Assembly (NCBI RefSeq): GCF_026107375.2
Contig: NZ_JAPCIA010000001.1
Span: 62,001 to 126,000, forward strand
Reading direction: 5' to 3'
From: Sphingomonas sp. BT-65
GTDB lineage: Bacteria > Pseudomonadota > Alphaproteobacteria > Sphingomonadales > Sphingomonadaceae
DNA length: 64,000 nucleotides
Shown here: positions 19,293 to 27,301 of the stretch, piece by piece
How positions within the stretch are numbered: position 1 is the stretch's first letter
How the letters are laid out: each line of letters begins with the position of its first letter
Notes under the pieces: model-generated
What the model saw: only the letters and a program-made list of their open reading frames with translations
Told to the model about the DNA's origin: nothing
Database searches by the model: none
Made by a program: the position numbers and the translations under genes

Positions 19293-20233
19293 GCGCGGCT
19301 CGTCGTGTCCGTCGTCTTGCGCCCCAGCGGCGGCGTGCTTTCGTAGTTCACCGCGTAGGACATCTGCGCGGAGAGGGGGCCGAACAGCTTGGCGCGCAGC
19401 GCGGTCTTGCCGGTGATCGTGCTGTTGGTCTGCTGCACATAGGCCGCAGCGTCCTGGCTGAAGGTGATGCCGCGCGACAGCTTCCAGTCGAAGTCGAGCT
19501 TGCCGCGCGCGGCGAGCTGGCTCTCGATCGTGTCGTCGGTGAGCACGGTGTGGCGGAAGGCCGGGCCGAGCTCGACGTCGAGCCGCATCGCGCCATCGTC
19601 GATCGCGGTGTAGCCGGCGCCCGCCGACACCGAATAGCGCTGGTAGAAGCCGGCGAAACGGTCGCTCTCGAACATCGCCGCGCCATAGATATAGGCGCGG
19701 TCCTCGACCTTGTAGTTGAGGTCGTAGGCGGCGATGTAGCGCTCCTGCGCGACGCGCCCGAGGCTTTCCTGATAGTCGGCCTGGAGCCGCAGCTTCTGGC
19801 GCCACAGGAAGCCGTCGCGCTTCAAATCGAGCACGCCGGTGAGGCCGACCGTCTCCGAGTTGCCGGTGTTGATGTAGCCGCCGAGCTCGGCGCGGCCCTT
19901 CACCAGATCGAGGAAGCGCGCCTCGCGCAGGCGGCGCATCGCAGCCTCGCGCCGCTCGTCCCTCCAGTCGCCGGCAGCGCGCTGGACCAGTTCGGCGCTC
20001 GGCCGGTCGCCGGCCTTGGCGTATTTGGCGATCGCGTTGACCGCGGCCTCGTCGCCCGCGCGCATCGCGGCGTCGAGCATGGCCTTGATCGCGGGGTGCA
20101 TCTCGGGCGGCGCGGGCTCCTCTTCGGGCTCCTTCTTTTCGGAAGACGCTGCATCCTGCGCCGCCAGGGCGGTCCCGGGCAGCATCGAGGCGAGGATCAG
20201 CGGGGCGAGCAGGGGGAGGATCGGCCGGCGCAT
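19271..20233 (-). CDS. DUF481 outer-membrane beta-barrel protein (YdiY-like)
   Basis: 320 residues from the ATG at 20233, after which MRRPILPLLAPLILASMLPGTALAAQ is a clear signal peptide. Residues about 25-125 are charged and helical (many Arg/Glu/Ala). The C-terminal ~200 residues show alternating beta strands of a DUF481 barrel: GRAELGGYINTGNSETVGLTG, FLWRQKLRLQADYQES, AYDLNYKVEDRAYIYGAAMFESDRFAGF, and a last strand ending in phenylalanine (ASLLVDF), as outer-membrane proteins do. Function in sphingomonads is not known. Its 3' end is the target of the neighbouring insertion. Confidence 0.85.
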   Translation of the reverse strand: MRRPILPLLAPLILASMLPGTALAAQDAASSEKKEPEEEPAPPEMHPAIKAMLDAAMRAGDEAAVNAIAKYAKAGDRPSAELVQRAAGDWRDERREAAMRRLREARFLDLVKGRAELGGYINTGNSETVGLTGVLDLKRDGFLWRQKLRLQADYQESLGRVAQERYIAAYDLNYKVEDRAYIYGAAMFESDRFAGFYQRYSVSAGAGYTAIDDGAMRLDVELGPAFRHTVLTDDTIESQLAARGKLDFDWKLSRGITFSQDAAAYVQQTNSTITGKTALRAKLFGPLSAQMSYAVNYESTPPLGRKTTDTTSRASLLVDF

Positions 20234-20293
20234 ATTCGTCTCACTAATTCCGCAATGCGGCAAAATCGAGATCGGATCACCGTTTGATACTCA

Positions 20294-20417
20294 ATCCTCC
20301 CCCGCCAGGGGGAGGTGGCAGGCGCAGCCTGACGGAGGGGGAGGACTCACCAACACTCGTTCTGGCATCCGCCCCCTCCGATGCCTTCGGCGCCACCTCC
20401 CCCTGGCGGGGGAGGAT
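20294..20417. repeat. Dispersed intergenic repeat, family B, with 26-bp perfect inverted arms
   Basis: The left arm (20294-20319) and the right arm (20392-20417) are exact reverse complements over 26 bases, starting ATCCTCCCCCGCCAGGGG. The inside contains GACGGAGGGGGAGG. The element at 29139-29291 shares about 50 bases of one end (arm, GGCAG-GCGCAGC-TGACGGAGGGG). It lies between rppH and the DUF481 gene and could end rppH transcription. Confidence 0.8.
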
Positions 20418-20424
20418 AGAAATC

Positions 20425-20925
20425 CTAAGCGGTGCGGCCGGCAGGCAGACCGAGCGGCTTGGCGAAGATTTCGAGCAGCCGGGCGTAGAGCTCGCGCTTG
20501 AACGGCACGATCACATGCGGAAGCTCGGCGGGCTCGATCCAGCGCCAGGCGCGGAACTCGGGCTCGGCGGTGGCGATGTCGATCGCTTCGTCGCCGGCGA
20601 TGAGGCGGAACAGGAACCAGCGCTGGCGCTGGCCGCGCCACTTCCCTTTCCACACCTTGCCGAGCAGGTCGTCGGGGAGGTCGTAGTAAAGTTCTTCCTG
20701 CGCCGCGGAGACCAGTTCGACATGCTTGCGGGCGACGCCGGTCTCCTCCCACAGCTCGCGATAGGCGGCGTCGAGCGCGTCCTCGCCCGGGTCGATCCCG
20801 CCCTGCGGCATCTGCCACGCCTCGAGCGTCGAATCGAGGCGCTGGCCGACGAACACCAGGCCGTCGCGGTTGACCAGCATCACCCCGGCGCAGGGGCGGT
20901 AGGGAAGCGCCTCGCGATCGATCAT
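20425..20925 (-). CDS. rppH: RNA pyrophosphohydrolase (Nudix)
   Basis: 166 residues. It removes pyrophosphate from the 5' triphosphate of RNA and so starts decay. The start LPYRPCAGVMLVNRDGLVFVGQR and WQMPQGGIDPGED are RppH-specific (the QGG just before the Nudix box). The box continues with ELWEETG, which supplies the metal-binding glutamates. The strand LPDDLLGKVWKGKWRGQRQRWFLFRL is also typical. It overlaps the upstream hydrolase gene by four bases. Confidence 0.93.
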   Translation of the reverse strand: MIDREALPYRPCAGVMLVNRDGLVFVGQRLDSTLEAWQMPQGGIDPGEDALDAAYRELWEETGVARKHVELVSAAQEELYYDLPDDLLGKVWKGKWRGQRQRWFLFRLIAGDEAIDIATAEPEFRAWRWIEPAELPHVIVPFKRELYARLLEIFAKPLGLPAGRTA

Positions 20926-21896
20926 GCCGCGGCCTGCAGCATCACGCGGTTGGCCTCGGCCTCGACCAGCAGATCCTTGAACGCGGCGAGCATGCCGGCG
21001 ACGTCGCCCTGCGCGGAGGGGATCGCCTTGCGCAGGGTGATGAAGCCATGGATGTTGCCGGCCGCCTCACGGAACACCACCGGCACGCCCGCCCCGATCA
21101 GTGCGGCGGCATAGGCGCGGCCCTGGTCGCGGATCGGATCGAGGCTGGCGGTGACGATCACCGCAGGCGGGAGGCCGGTGAGCGAGGGGCCGCGCATCGG
21201 CGAGCAGCGCGGGTGCGCGGTGTCTGCCGCATAGCATTCGGCGAACCAGTCCATGCCGCGTTTGGTCAGCAGATAGCCCTCGGCAAAGGCGTCGAGCGAG
21301 GCATGGTGGGTGCCGAGATCGGTGGCGGGATAGATCAGCAGCTGGGCGATCACTGGCACCGCGGCGGGCCTGTCGCGCAAGTCGATCGCGGCGACCGCCG
21401 ACATCTGTCCGCCGGCGCTGTCACCGGCGAGCGTGATCGCGGTGACCGCGCTGCCGAGCTCGGCCGGGCTCGAGGCGACCCAGCGCGCCGCGGCCTCGGC
21501 ATCGTCCGATGCGGCGGGCCAGGGATGCTCAGGCGCTAGACGGTAGCCGACCGAGACCACCGGGAGGTCGAGCGTGCGCGCCATCTCCGCGGCGATTCCG
21601 GCGTGGGTGTCGATGTCGCCGATCACGAAGCCGCCGCCATGGAAATAGACCACCGCGGGTCCCGGCGCGCGCGCGGCACGCGCATCATAGAGGCGCGCCG
21701 GGATGGCGCCCGCGGGGCCTGGGATCTCGAGATCGCGGACCGTGGCGACCTCGCCGACGGGCAGGTCCACGAGATCCTTCATCGCGGCATATTGCGCGCG
21801 GTAGACGGCCGGCTGGGGCGGCCATTCGGGCTGCGGCATCGCTGCGATCATGTCGAGAAAGGCGCGCACATCGGGGCGGACGAAGGATTCGGCCAA
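20922..21896 (-). CDS. HSL-family alpha/beta hydrolase (esterase/lipase)
   Basis: 324 residues of the hormone-sensitive-lipase (bacterial family IV) type. Motifs are VVYFHGGGFVIGD (oxyanion hole HGGG) near residue 85, the nucleophile elbow GDSAGG near 160, TASLDPIRDQG with the catalytic aspartate, and GNIHGFI with the histidine near 285. It would hydrolyse short-chain esters in the cytoplasm. It is translationally coupled to rppH by a four-base overlap, though no functional link is obvious. Confidence 0.9.
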   Translation of the reverse strand: MAESFVRPDVRAFLDMIAAMPQPEWPPQPAVYRAQYAAMKDLVDLPVGEVATVRDLEIPGPAGAIPARLYDARAARAPGPAVVYFHGGGFVIGDIDTHAGIAAEMARTLDLPVVSVGYRLAPEHPWPAASDDAEAAARWVASSPAELGSAVTAITLAGDSAGGQMSAVAAIDLRDRPAAVPVIAQLLIYPATDLGTHHASLDAFAEGYLLTKRGMDWFAECYAADTAHPRCSPMRGPSLTGLPPAVIVTASLDPIRDQGRAYAAALIGAGVPVVFREAAGNIHGFITLRKAIPSAQGDVAGMLAAFKDLLVEAEANRVMLQAAA

Positions 21897-22211
21897 GGCA
21901 TCGTCTCCTGCTTGCTTGGCAGCGTTCTAGGCGAGCGGTCGCGCCCGCGTCCATCGGGTGAACCGCAACTTCGCCGGGCGACAAGAAGAAATTCGCTGTT
22001 CCCTCCGCAATCCGGCTGCTAGGGGCGCACCATGTTTCGAAAACGGCCCATTATCACCGCCCGGAACGCGACCCGCTGATCCAGCCGGTCGCGGCGTTCG
22101 GGCTGCCGCGAAACATCTCCAGCCGGCGATCCGCCCGCTGACTTTCCAAACCGAAATGACTATGTCGCTGCCCGAACCACCGGGCGGCTTGACCGCATGA
22201 AAGGGTCTTAC
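21897..22211. other. Intergenic region before asd
   Basis: This 315-base gap lies between the divergent HSL hydrolase and asd. I see no convincing gene: short frames here have atypical composition. It should carry both promoters. The last bases (AAAGGGTC) give asd a Shine-Dalgarno. No strong palindrome was found. Confidence 0.5.
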
Positions 22212-23237
22212 ATGGGTTATCGTGTCGTCGTCGCAGGCGCCACCGGCAATGTCGGTCGCGAGATGCTCAACATCCTGGCCGAGCGGGAATTCCCGATCGA
22301 CGAGCTGGCGGTGGTCGCCTCGTCGCGCTCGACCGGCGACATGGTCGACTTCGGCGAGACCGGGAAGCAGTACAAGATCCAGAATATCGAGCATTTCGAT
22401 CCCACCGGCTGGGACATCGCCCTGTTCGCGATCGGCAGCGAGGCGACCAAGATCCACGCCCCGCGCTTCGCCGCGGCGGGCTGCACGGTGATCGACAATT
22501 CGTCGCTCTACCGCATGGACCCGGATGTGCCGCTGATCGTGCCCGAGGTGAATCCCGAGGCGATCGACGGCTATAAGGCCAAGAACATTATCGCCAACCC
22601 GAACTGCTCGACCGCACAGATGGTGGTGGCGCTAAAGCCGCTGCACGATGCCGCGACGGTCAAGCGCGTGGTGGTCGCGACCTATCAGTCGGTGTCCGGC
22701 GCGGGCAAGGCGGGGATGGACGAGCTGTTCGAGCAGTCGCGCAACATCTTCGTCGGCGATCAGGCCGAAGCCAAGAAGTTCACCAAGCAGATCGCGTTCA
22801 ACGTGATCCCGCATATCGACAGCTTCCTCGACGACGGGTCGACCAAGGAAGAGTGGAAGATGGTGGTCGAGACCAAGAAGATCCTCGACCCCAAGGTCAA
22901 GGTGATCGCGACCTGCGTGCGCGTGCCGGTGTTCGTCGGCCATTCGGAAGCCGTCCATGTCGAACTCGAGCGCGAGCTGTCGGCGGAGGATGCGCAGAAG
23001 ATTTTGCGCGAGGCGCCGGGGATCATGTTGGTCGACAAGCGCGAGGACGGCGGATACGTGACCCCGGTCGAGTGCGTCGGCGACTATGCGACCTTCGTCA
23101 GCCGCGTGCGTGATGACTCGACGGTCGAGAACGGCCTCGCCTTCTGGTGCGTCAGCGACAACCTCCGCAAGGGCGCGGCGCTCAACGCGGTGCAGATCGC
23201 CGAACTGCTCGGCCGCCGGCATTTGAAGAAGGCGTGA
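22212..23237 (+). CDS. asd: Aspartate-semialdehyde dehydrogenase
   Basis: 341 residues from the ATG at 22212; an ATG five codons upstream is less likely because MGYRVVVAGATGNVGREML is the standard start. It reduces aspartyl phosphate to the semialdehyde for lysine/DAP, threonine and methionine synthesis. It shows the NADP-binding GATGNVG, the catalytic cysteine in NPNCSTAQM (C132), and ATYQSVSGAGKAGMDEL. It is a stand-alone gene, convergent with emrB; a strong hairpin lies between. Confidence 0.96.
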   Translation: MGYRVVVAGATGNVGREMLNILAEREFPIDELAVVASSRSTGDMVDFGETGKQYKIQNIEHFDPTGWDIALFAIGSEATKIHAPRFAAAGCTVIDNSSLYRMDPDVPLIVPEVNPEAIDGYKAKNIIANPNCSTAQMVVALKPLHDAATVKRVVVATYQSVSGAGKAGMDELFEQSRNIFVGDQAEAKKFTKQIAFNVIPHIDSFLDDGSTKEEWKMVVETKKILDPKVKVIATCVRVPVFVGHSEAVHVELERELSAEDAQKILREAPGIMLVDKREDGGYVTPVECVGDYATFVSRVRDDSTVENGLAFWCVSDNLRKGAALNAVQIAELLGRRHLKKA

Positions 23238-23245
23238 TCCACCGC

Positions 23246-23276
23246 GCCGCGGCGGGGATCAGTGCCCCGCCGCGGC
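23246..23276. terminator. Bidirectional hairpin between asd and emrB
   Basis: GCCGCGGCGGGG (23246-23257) and CCCCGCCGCGGC (23265-23276) are perfect reverse complements with a seven-base loop. The emrB stop codon lies in the loop. It serves convergent genes; there is no T-run. Confidence 0.6.
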
Positions 23277-24842
23277 CGGATCGTTCTCGACCGGCCCCTT
23301 TGGCTTCCTCAGGAACAGCACGAGCGGGATCGACAGCGCGGTGACGATCATCATCGCCTTGAAGTCGTTGAGATAGGCGATCATCGCCGCCTGGCGCGTG
23401 ACCTCGGCATTGGCCATCGCCATCAGCACGTCGCCGCTGCCGCCCAGCGCCTGGAGCAGGCCCGGGTCGAGCGTGTCGAGCCGCTCCGGCGTAATGTGCT
23501 GGGCGAGATCGGCGTGGCTCGTCTGGGTGCTGCGCGCGAGCACGGTCGTGACCAGCGAGATGCCGATCGACGCGCCGATGTTGCGTGACAGGTTGAGCAG
23601 GCTCGCCCCCTCGGTGCGCTGGTGCGGAGAGAGGGTGGCGAAGGCCATGCCGTTGAGCGGCATGAAGATCAGGCCCATGCCGAGCCCCTGGATGAAGCCC
23701 GAGACGATGAAGGGCGTGCTGCCCATCTCCAGCGTCCATTGCGTCATGTCATAGAGCGACCAGGCGGCGAGGATGAAGCCGGCGGCGACTGCGATGCGCG
23801 GATCGAGCCCGCGCTGGATCAGCCGCGCCGACAGCGCCATCGTCACCAGCACGCCGATGCCGCGCGGCATCAGCAGCAGGCCGGTGTCGATCACCGGATA
23901 GCCGAACAGGTTCTGCAGCATCGGCGGGAGCAGCGCCATCGTCGCCATCATCACCACGCCGACCACCTGCATGAAGGCGAGCGCGGTGACGAGGTTGCCG
24001 TTCTTCCACAGATTGCGCTCGAACATCGGGTTCCTGCCCGTCGCCATGTGCACCGCGAACATCCACAGCGCGGTCGCGGCGAGCAACATCTCGATCCAGA
24101 TCTCCGCCGAGCCGAACCAGTCCTCGCCCTGGCCGCGGTCGAGCATCAGCTGCAGCGCGCCGATGCCGATCGCGAGCAGCGAGAAGCCGAACAAGTCGAA
24201 GCCGCGCTTGCGGATCGGTCGGCTCGGCAGCAGCCACCACAGGATCGCGAGACAGATCGCGCCGAGCGGCAGGTTGACGTAGAACACCCAGCGCCAGTTG
24301 AAATTCTCGGTGAGGTAGCCGCCGAGCACCGGGCCCAGGATCGGGCCGATCATGATGCCCATGCCCCACACCGCCATCGCGCGCTGCTGGTCCTTGGGCT
24401 CGTTGATGTCGAGCATCACCGTCTGGCTGAGCGGGTTCATGAACGCCGCCGAGATGCCCTGGAGGATGCGGAAGGCGACCATCTCCTCGAGATTCTGCGC
24501 CATGCCGCACAGCGCCGAGGAGATGACGAAGCCGATGATCGAGATCAGGAACAGGTTGCGCGAGCCGATCCGGTCGGAGACCCAACCGGTGATCGGGATC
24601 GCGATCGCCGAGGCGACGATGTAGCTGGTCAGCACCCAGGTGATCGTGTCCGCGGTCGCGCCGAGCGAGGTCTGCATGTGCGGCAGCGCGACATTGGCGA
24701 TGGTGGTGTCGAGGATCTGGATGATCGTCGCCAGCATCACGCCGAAGGTGAGCAGCCCCTTGTTGCGCACCGGCAGTGCCGCGCCGCTGACGGGCGGCGG
24801 CGCCGGTGGCGCTGGCGTGGAGGCGGCGGCTGCGGTGGCCAT
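23259..24842 (-). CDS. emrB: EmrB/QacA-type (DHA2) drug efflux transporter
   Basis: 527 residues of a 14-helix major-facilitator transporter. Diagnostic stretches are QILDTTIANVALPHMQTSLGA in helix 1, ITGWVSDRIGSRNLF (motif A) between helices 2 and 3, and GPILGPVLGGYLTENFNWRWVFYVNLPLG (motif C region). With the HlyD protein EmrA it would push drugs across both membranes in concert with an outer-membrane channel, which is not in the window. It follows emrA by ten bases in a marR-emrA-emrB operon. Confidence 0.93.
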   Translation of the reverse strand: MATAAAASTPAPPAPPPVSGAALPVRNKGLLTFGVMLATIIQILDTTIANVALPHMQTSLGATADTITWVLTSYIVASAIAIPITGWVSDRIGSRNLFLISIIGFVISSALCGMAQNLEEMVAFRILQGISAAFMNPLSQTVMLDINEPKDQQRAMAVWGMGIMIGPILGPVLGGYLTENFNWRWVFYVNLPLGAICLAILWWLLPSRPIRKRGFDLFGFSLLAIGIGALQLMLDRGQGEDWFGSAEIWIEMLLAATALWMFAVHMATGRNPMFERNLWKNGNLVTALAFMQVVGVVMMATMALLPPMLQNLFGYPVIDTGLLLMPRGIGVLVTMALSARLIQRGLDPRIAVAAGFILAAWSLYDMTQWTLEMGSTPFIVSGFIQGLGMGLIFMPLNGMAFATLSPHQRTEGASLLNLSRNIGASIGISLVTTVLARSTQTSHADLAQHITPERLDTLDPGLLQALGGSGDVLMAMANAEVTRQAAMIAYLNDFKAMMIVTALSIPLVLFLRKPKGPVENDPAAAGH

Positions 24843-24852
24843 CGTCGGAGGC

Positions 24853-25923
24853 TTACTTGCCGACGTCGACCGTCACGTCGGCGGAGAGGCCGGCGATCAG
24901 CTGGCGCGGGCTCTTCTCGTCGATCGCGATGCGCACCGGCACGCGCTGCGTGACCTTGACCCAGTTGCCATTGGCATTCTGCGCCGGGAGCACCGAGAAT
25001 TCGCTGCCGGTGCCCGCGCCGATCGAGGCGACATGGCCCTTGAGCTTGAGTCCGGGATAGGCGTCGAAGCTGACCTCGGCCGGCTGGCCGACGCGCATCT
25101 TGTTGAGGTCGGTCTCCTTGAAGTTCGCCTCGATCCACGAACCGCCCGAGCGGACGATGGTGACCGCGGGCAGGCCCGACATCATCATCTGCCCGATCTG
25201 GAGCCGGTCGGCCTGGCTGACCACGCCGTCGACCGGCGCGTAACGCGCGGTGCGCGAGAGATCGAGCGCGGCCTTGTCGCGCTGCGCGCGCGCCGAGGCG
25301 ATGCCCGGGTTGACGCCGGGCACGGCGGCGCCGTCGGCGAGCTTCGAGCGCGCCTCGGCGGCATCGGCGACGGCGCGCTGGTAGCTCGCGCGCGCCTGCT
25401 CGACCGCGTGCAGCGACTGGTCGTAGCGGGCGCGAGTGGTGAAGCCGCGGTCCATCAGCGCCTTCTGGCGGTCATAATCCTCCTGCGCCGAAGCGATGGT
25501 GTCGCGCGCGGCCTGGATGTCGGCGCCGGTGCCGACATAGCTCGCCTGGAGCGTGCCGACCTCGACCTGCGCATTGGCGATCGCGGCGTCGGCCTGTTCG
25601 AGGGCGATGCGATAGGGCTCGGGGTCGATGCGGAAGAGGAGGTCGCCGGCCTTGACGACCTGGTTCTCCTTGACCGCGACCTCGGTAATGCGCCCCGCGA
25701 CGTCGCTCGCGACCGAGACCTTGTCCTGCTGGACATAGGCATTGTCGGTCGAGACGGTGTCGGCCGACAGCGTCCACCACGTGCCGACCGCCACGATCAG
25801 CAGCAGCGGCACGCCGAACATCAGCAACGGGCGCAGCCAGCGGCGCTTGCGCGGCTCGGCGGCTGCTTCGGGTGCGATCTCGATCGCTTCGGTGGTGTCG
25901 AGCTTGGGGTCTGCGTCAGCCAT
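24853..25923 (-). CDS. emrA: EmrA-type HlyD membrane-fusion protein
   Basis: 356 residues. A charged N-terminus (PRKRRWLRP) is followed by one membrane helix (LLMFGVPLLLIVAVGTWW). The barrel-sandwich entry STDNAYVQQDKVSVASDVAGRITEVAVKENQVVKAGDLLFRIDP is typical, followed by a coiled-coil hairpin (about residues 100-210) and the return strand YAPVDGVVSQADRLQIGQ. It joins the inner-membrane EmrB to an outer-membrane channel. The start overlaps marR by eight bases. Confidence 0.92.
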   Translation of the reverse strand: MADADPKLDTTEAIEIAPEAAAEPRKRRWLRPLLMFGVPLLLIVAVGTWWTLSADTVSTDNAYVQQDKVSVASDVAGRITEVAVKENQVVKAGDLLFRIDPEPYRIALEQADAAIANAQVEVGTLQASYVGTGADIQAARDTIASAQEDYDRQKALMDRGFTTRARYDQSLHAVEQARASYQRAVADAAEARSKLADGAAVPGVNPGIASARAQRDKAALDLSRTARYAPVDGVVSQADRLQIGQMMMSGLPAVTIVRSGGSWIEANFKETDLNKMRVGQPAEVSFDAYPGLKLKGHVASIGAGTGSEFSVLPAQNANGNWVKVTQRVPVRIAIDEKSPRQLIAGLSADVTVDVGK

Positions 25924-26359
25924 TGGCGGCCTCTTTGATATCGTCGGCGGTGAGATTGGCGTGAACGGCGGCGAGGAGCTGGTGAAGGCGCGTGCGATCG
26001 GCGGCGCTGAGGCCGGTCAGCACATCGTCGAACAGCTCGTCGGCGATCTCGCGAAGCTGGAGCAGCACGGGTTGCGCCGCCTCGGTCAGATGGATGCGCC
26101 ACACGCGGCGATCGTTGGGATCGCGACGGCGCTCGACCCAGCCGGCCTCTTCCAGCCGGTCGATCATGCGGCCCATCGTGATCGGCTCGATCTCGAGCAG
26201 TTCGGCGAGCGCGCCCTGGTTGCTGCCCTGATAGCGCTCGAGCAGCTTGAGCGTGCGCCACTGCGCGCGTGTGGTGCCAAGGCCGCGCACGCGCTCGTCG
26301 AAGCGCTTGCGCATCAGTCGCGAGATATCGCTGATCAGGAAGCCAAGTGAGTCGGTCAT
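25916..26359 (-). CDS. MarR-family regulator of the emr operon
   Basis: 147 residues from the ATG at 26359; an ATG four codons upstream (26371) is the alternative. It has a winged helix with NQGALAELLEIEPITMGRMIDRLEEAGWVERRRDPNDRRVWRIHLT, the core MarR pattern including DxRxxR. MarR proteins repress divergent or downstream transporters and leave DNA on binding small aromatics. A 20-base palindrome lies directly upstream (26370-26389), which supports autoregulation of marR-emrAB. Confidence 0.9.
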   Translation of the reverse strand: MTDSLGFLISDISRLMRKRFDERVRGLGTTRAQWRTLKLLERYQGSNQGALAELLEIEPITMGRMIDRLEEAGWVERRRDPNDRRVWRIHLTEAAQPVLLQLREIADELFDDVLTGLSAADRTRLHQLLAAVHANLTADDIKEAANG

Positions 26360-26369
26360 GTCGCGTGAC

Positions 26370-26389
26370 ATAATGAGCATGCTTATAAT
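26370..26389. promoter_or_regulatory. Candidate MarR operator
   Basis: ATAATGAGCATGCTTATAAT is an imperfect palindrome: 16 of 20 bases are symmetric, with a perfect AGCATGCT core. It lies next to the marR start. On the minus strand TATAAG in it could be the -10 box, with TGCAAC 16 bases upstream as a weak -35, so a bound dimer would block transcription. Confidence 0.55.
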
Positions 26390-26403
26390 TTCCAGAGTGA
26401 TTA

Positions 26404-26442
26404 GTTGCATTGTGCAACGCGACGATTGCGTATCGTGCAATC
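26404..26442. promoter_or_regulatory. Two perfect inverted repeats in the marR/hydrolase divergent region
   Basis: GTTGCA (26404-26409) pairs with TGCAAC (26413-26418) across three bases. GATTGC (26424-26429) pairs with GCAATC (26437-26442) across seven bases. Both lie between the MarR operator and the hydrolase start at 26488. The half-sites share TTGC/GCAA, so they may be two sites for one regulator. Confidence 0.4.
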
Positions 26443-26487
26443 AGCTGAGGGTTTCACCCGGCGGCGAAGTGCGGCATCTCGGCAGCC

Positions 26488-27240
26488 ATGCAGACTCAGA
26501 CGTTCGAAAGCTTCGACGGCACAAGGCTGGCGTGGCGCGAGATAGGGGAGGGACGGCCGGTGGTGCTGATCCACGGCTATTTCTCCGACGCCGACACCAA
26601 CTGGATCAAATACGGCACTGCCGCGAAGCTGGTGGAGGCGGGGTTCCGGATGATCATGCCGGACCTGCGCGCGCATGGGCAGAGCGACAGGCCGCAGGAT
26701 GCCGCCGCCTATCCGCCCGATGCGCTGGCGATGGATGCCGAAGCGCTGATCGCGCATCTCGGACTCACCGACTACGACCTGGGCGGCTATTCGCTGGGCG
26801 CGCGGACCACGGTGCGCGTGCTGGCGCGCGGCATCGCGCCCAGACCGCGGCGCGTGGTGCTGTCGGGGCTGGGCGACGAGGGCGTCGTGGATACCGGGCG
26901 GCGCGCGGGCTTCTTCCGCCGGGTGCTGACCAATTTCGGCAGCTTCAAGCATGGCGATCCTGAGTTCATGTCGCAGGCCTTCCTCAAGACGACCAAGGGC
27001 GATCCGCAGGCGCTGCTGGGTGTGCTCGACACCTTCGTCGATACCCCGGCGGAAGATGTCGCGAAGATCGACCTTCCGGTGCTGGTGGTCGGCGGCGCGG
27101 CGGACGACGAGGTGGGATCGTTCGAAGACCTCGCCGCGATGCTGCCGCAGGGCCGCTTCGTCGAGATCCCCGGCAACCATATGAGCGCGGTGACGCGCGC
27201 CGAGCTGGGCGACGCGATCGTATCATTCCTGACTGCTTGA
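26488..27240 (+). CDS. Alpha/beta hydrolase
   Basis: 250 residues. It shows VVLIHGYFSDADTNW (oxyanion hole), MPDLRAHGQSDRP, the nucleophile elbow GGYSLGAR (S102), VLVVGGAADDEVG with the acid, and PGNHMSAV with the histidine. It is divergent from marR and may belong to the same detoxification unit. The substrate cannot be told; related proteins are general esterases or chloride-independent peroxidase-like hydrolases. Confidence 0.85.
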   Translation: MQTQTFESFDGTRLAWREIGEGRPVVLIHGYFSDADTNWIKYGTAAKLVEAGFRMIMPDLRAHGQSDRPQDAAAYPPDALAMDAEALIAHLGLTDYDLGGYSLGARTTVRVLARGIAPRPRRVVLSGLGDEGVVDTGRRAGFFRRVLTNFGSFKHGDPEFMSQAFLKTTKGDPQALLGVLDTFVDTPAEDVAKIDLPVLVVGGAADDEVGSFEDLAAMLPQGRFVEIPGNHMSAVTRAELGDAIVSFLTA

Positions 27241-27301
27241 CCGCGTCCGGAGGCGGGAGCAGTGTCCGCCGCATCCATAAAACACGAGTCTTGAGGGGCC
27301 C

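Noticed and set aside
21958..22200. 80-residue open frame upstream of asd
   Set aside because: It has no Shine-Dalgarno, no hydrophobic or domain pattern, and proline/arginine-rich composition as expected of non-coding high-GC sequence.
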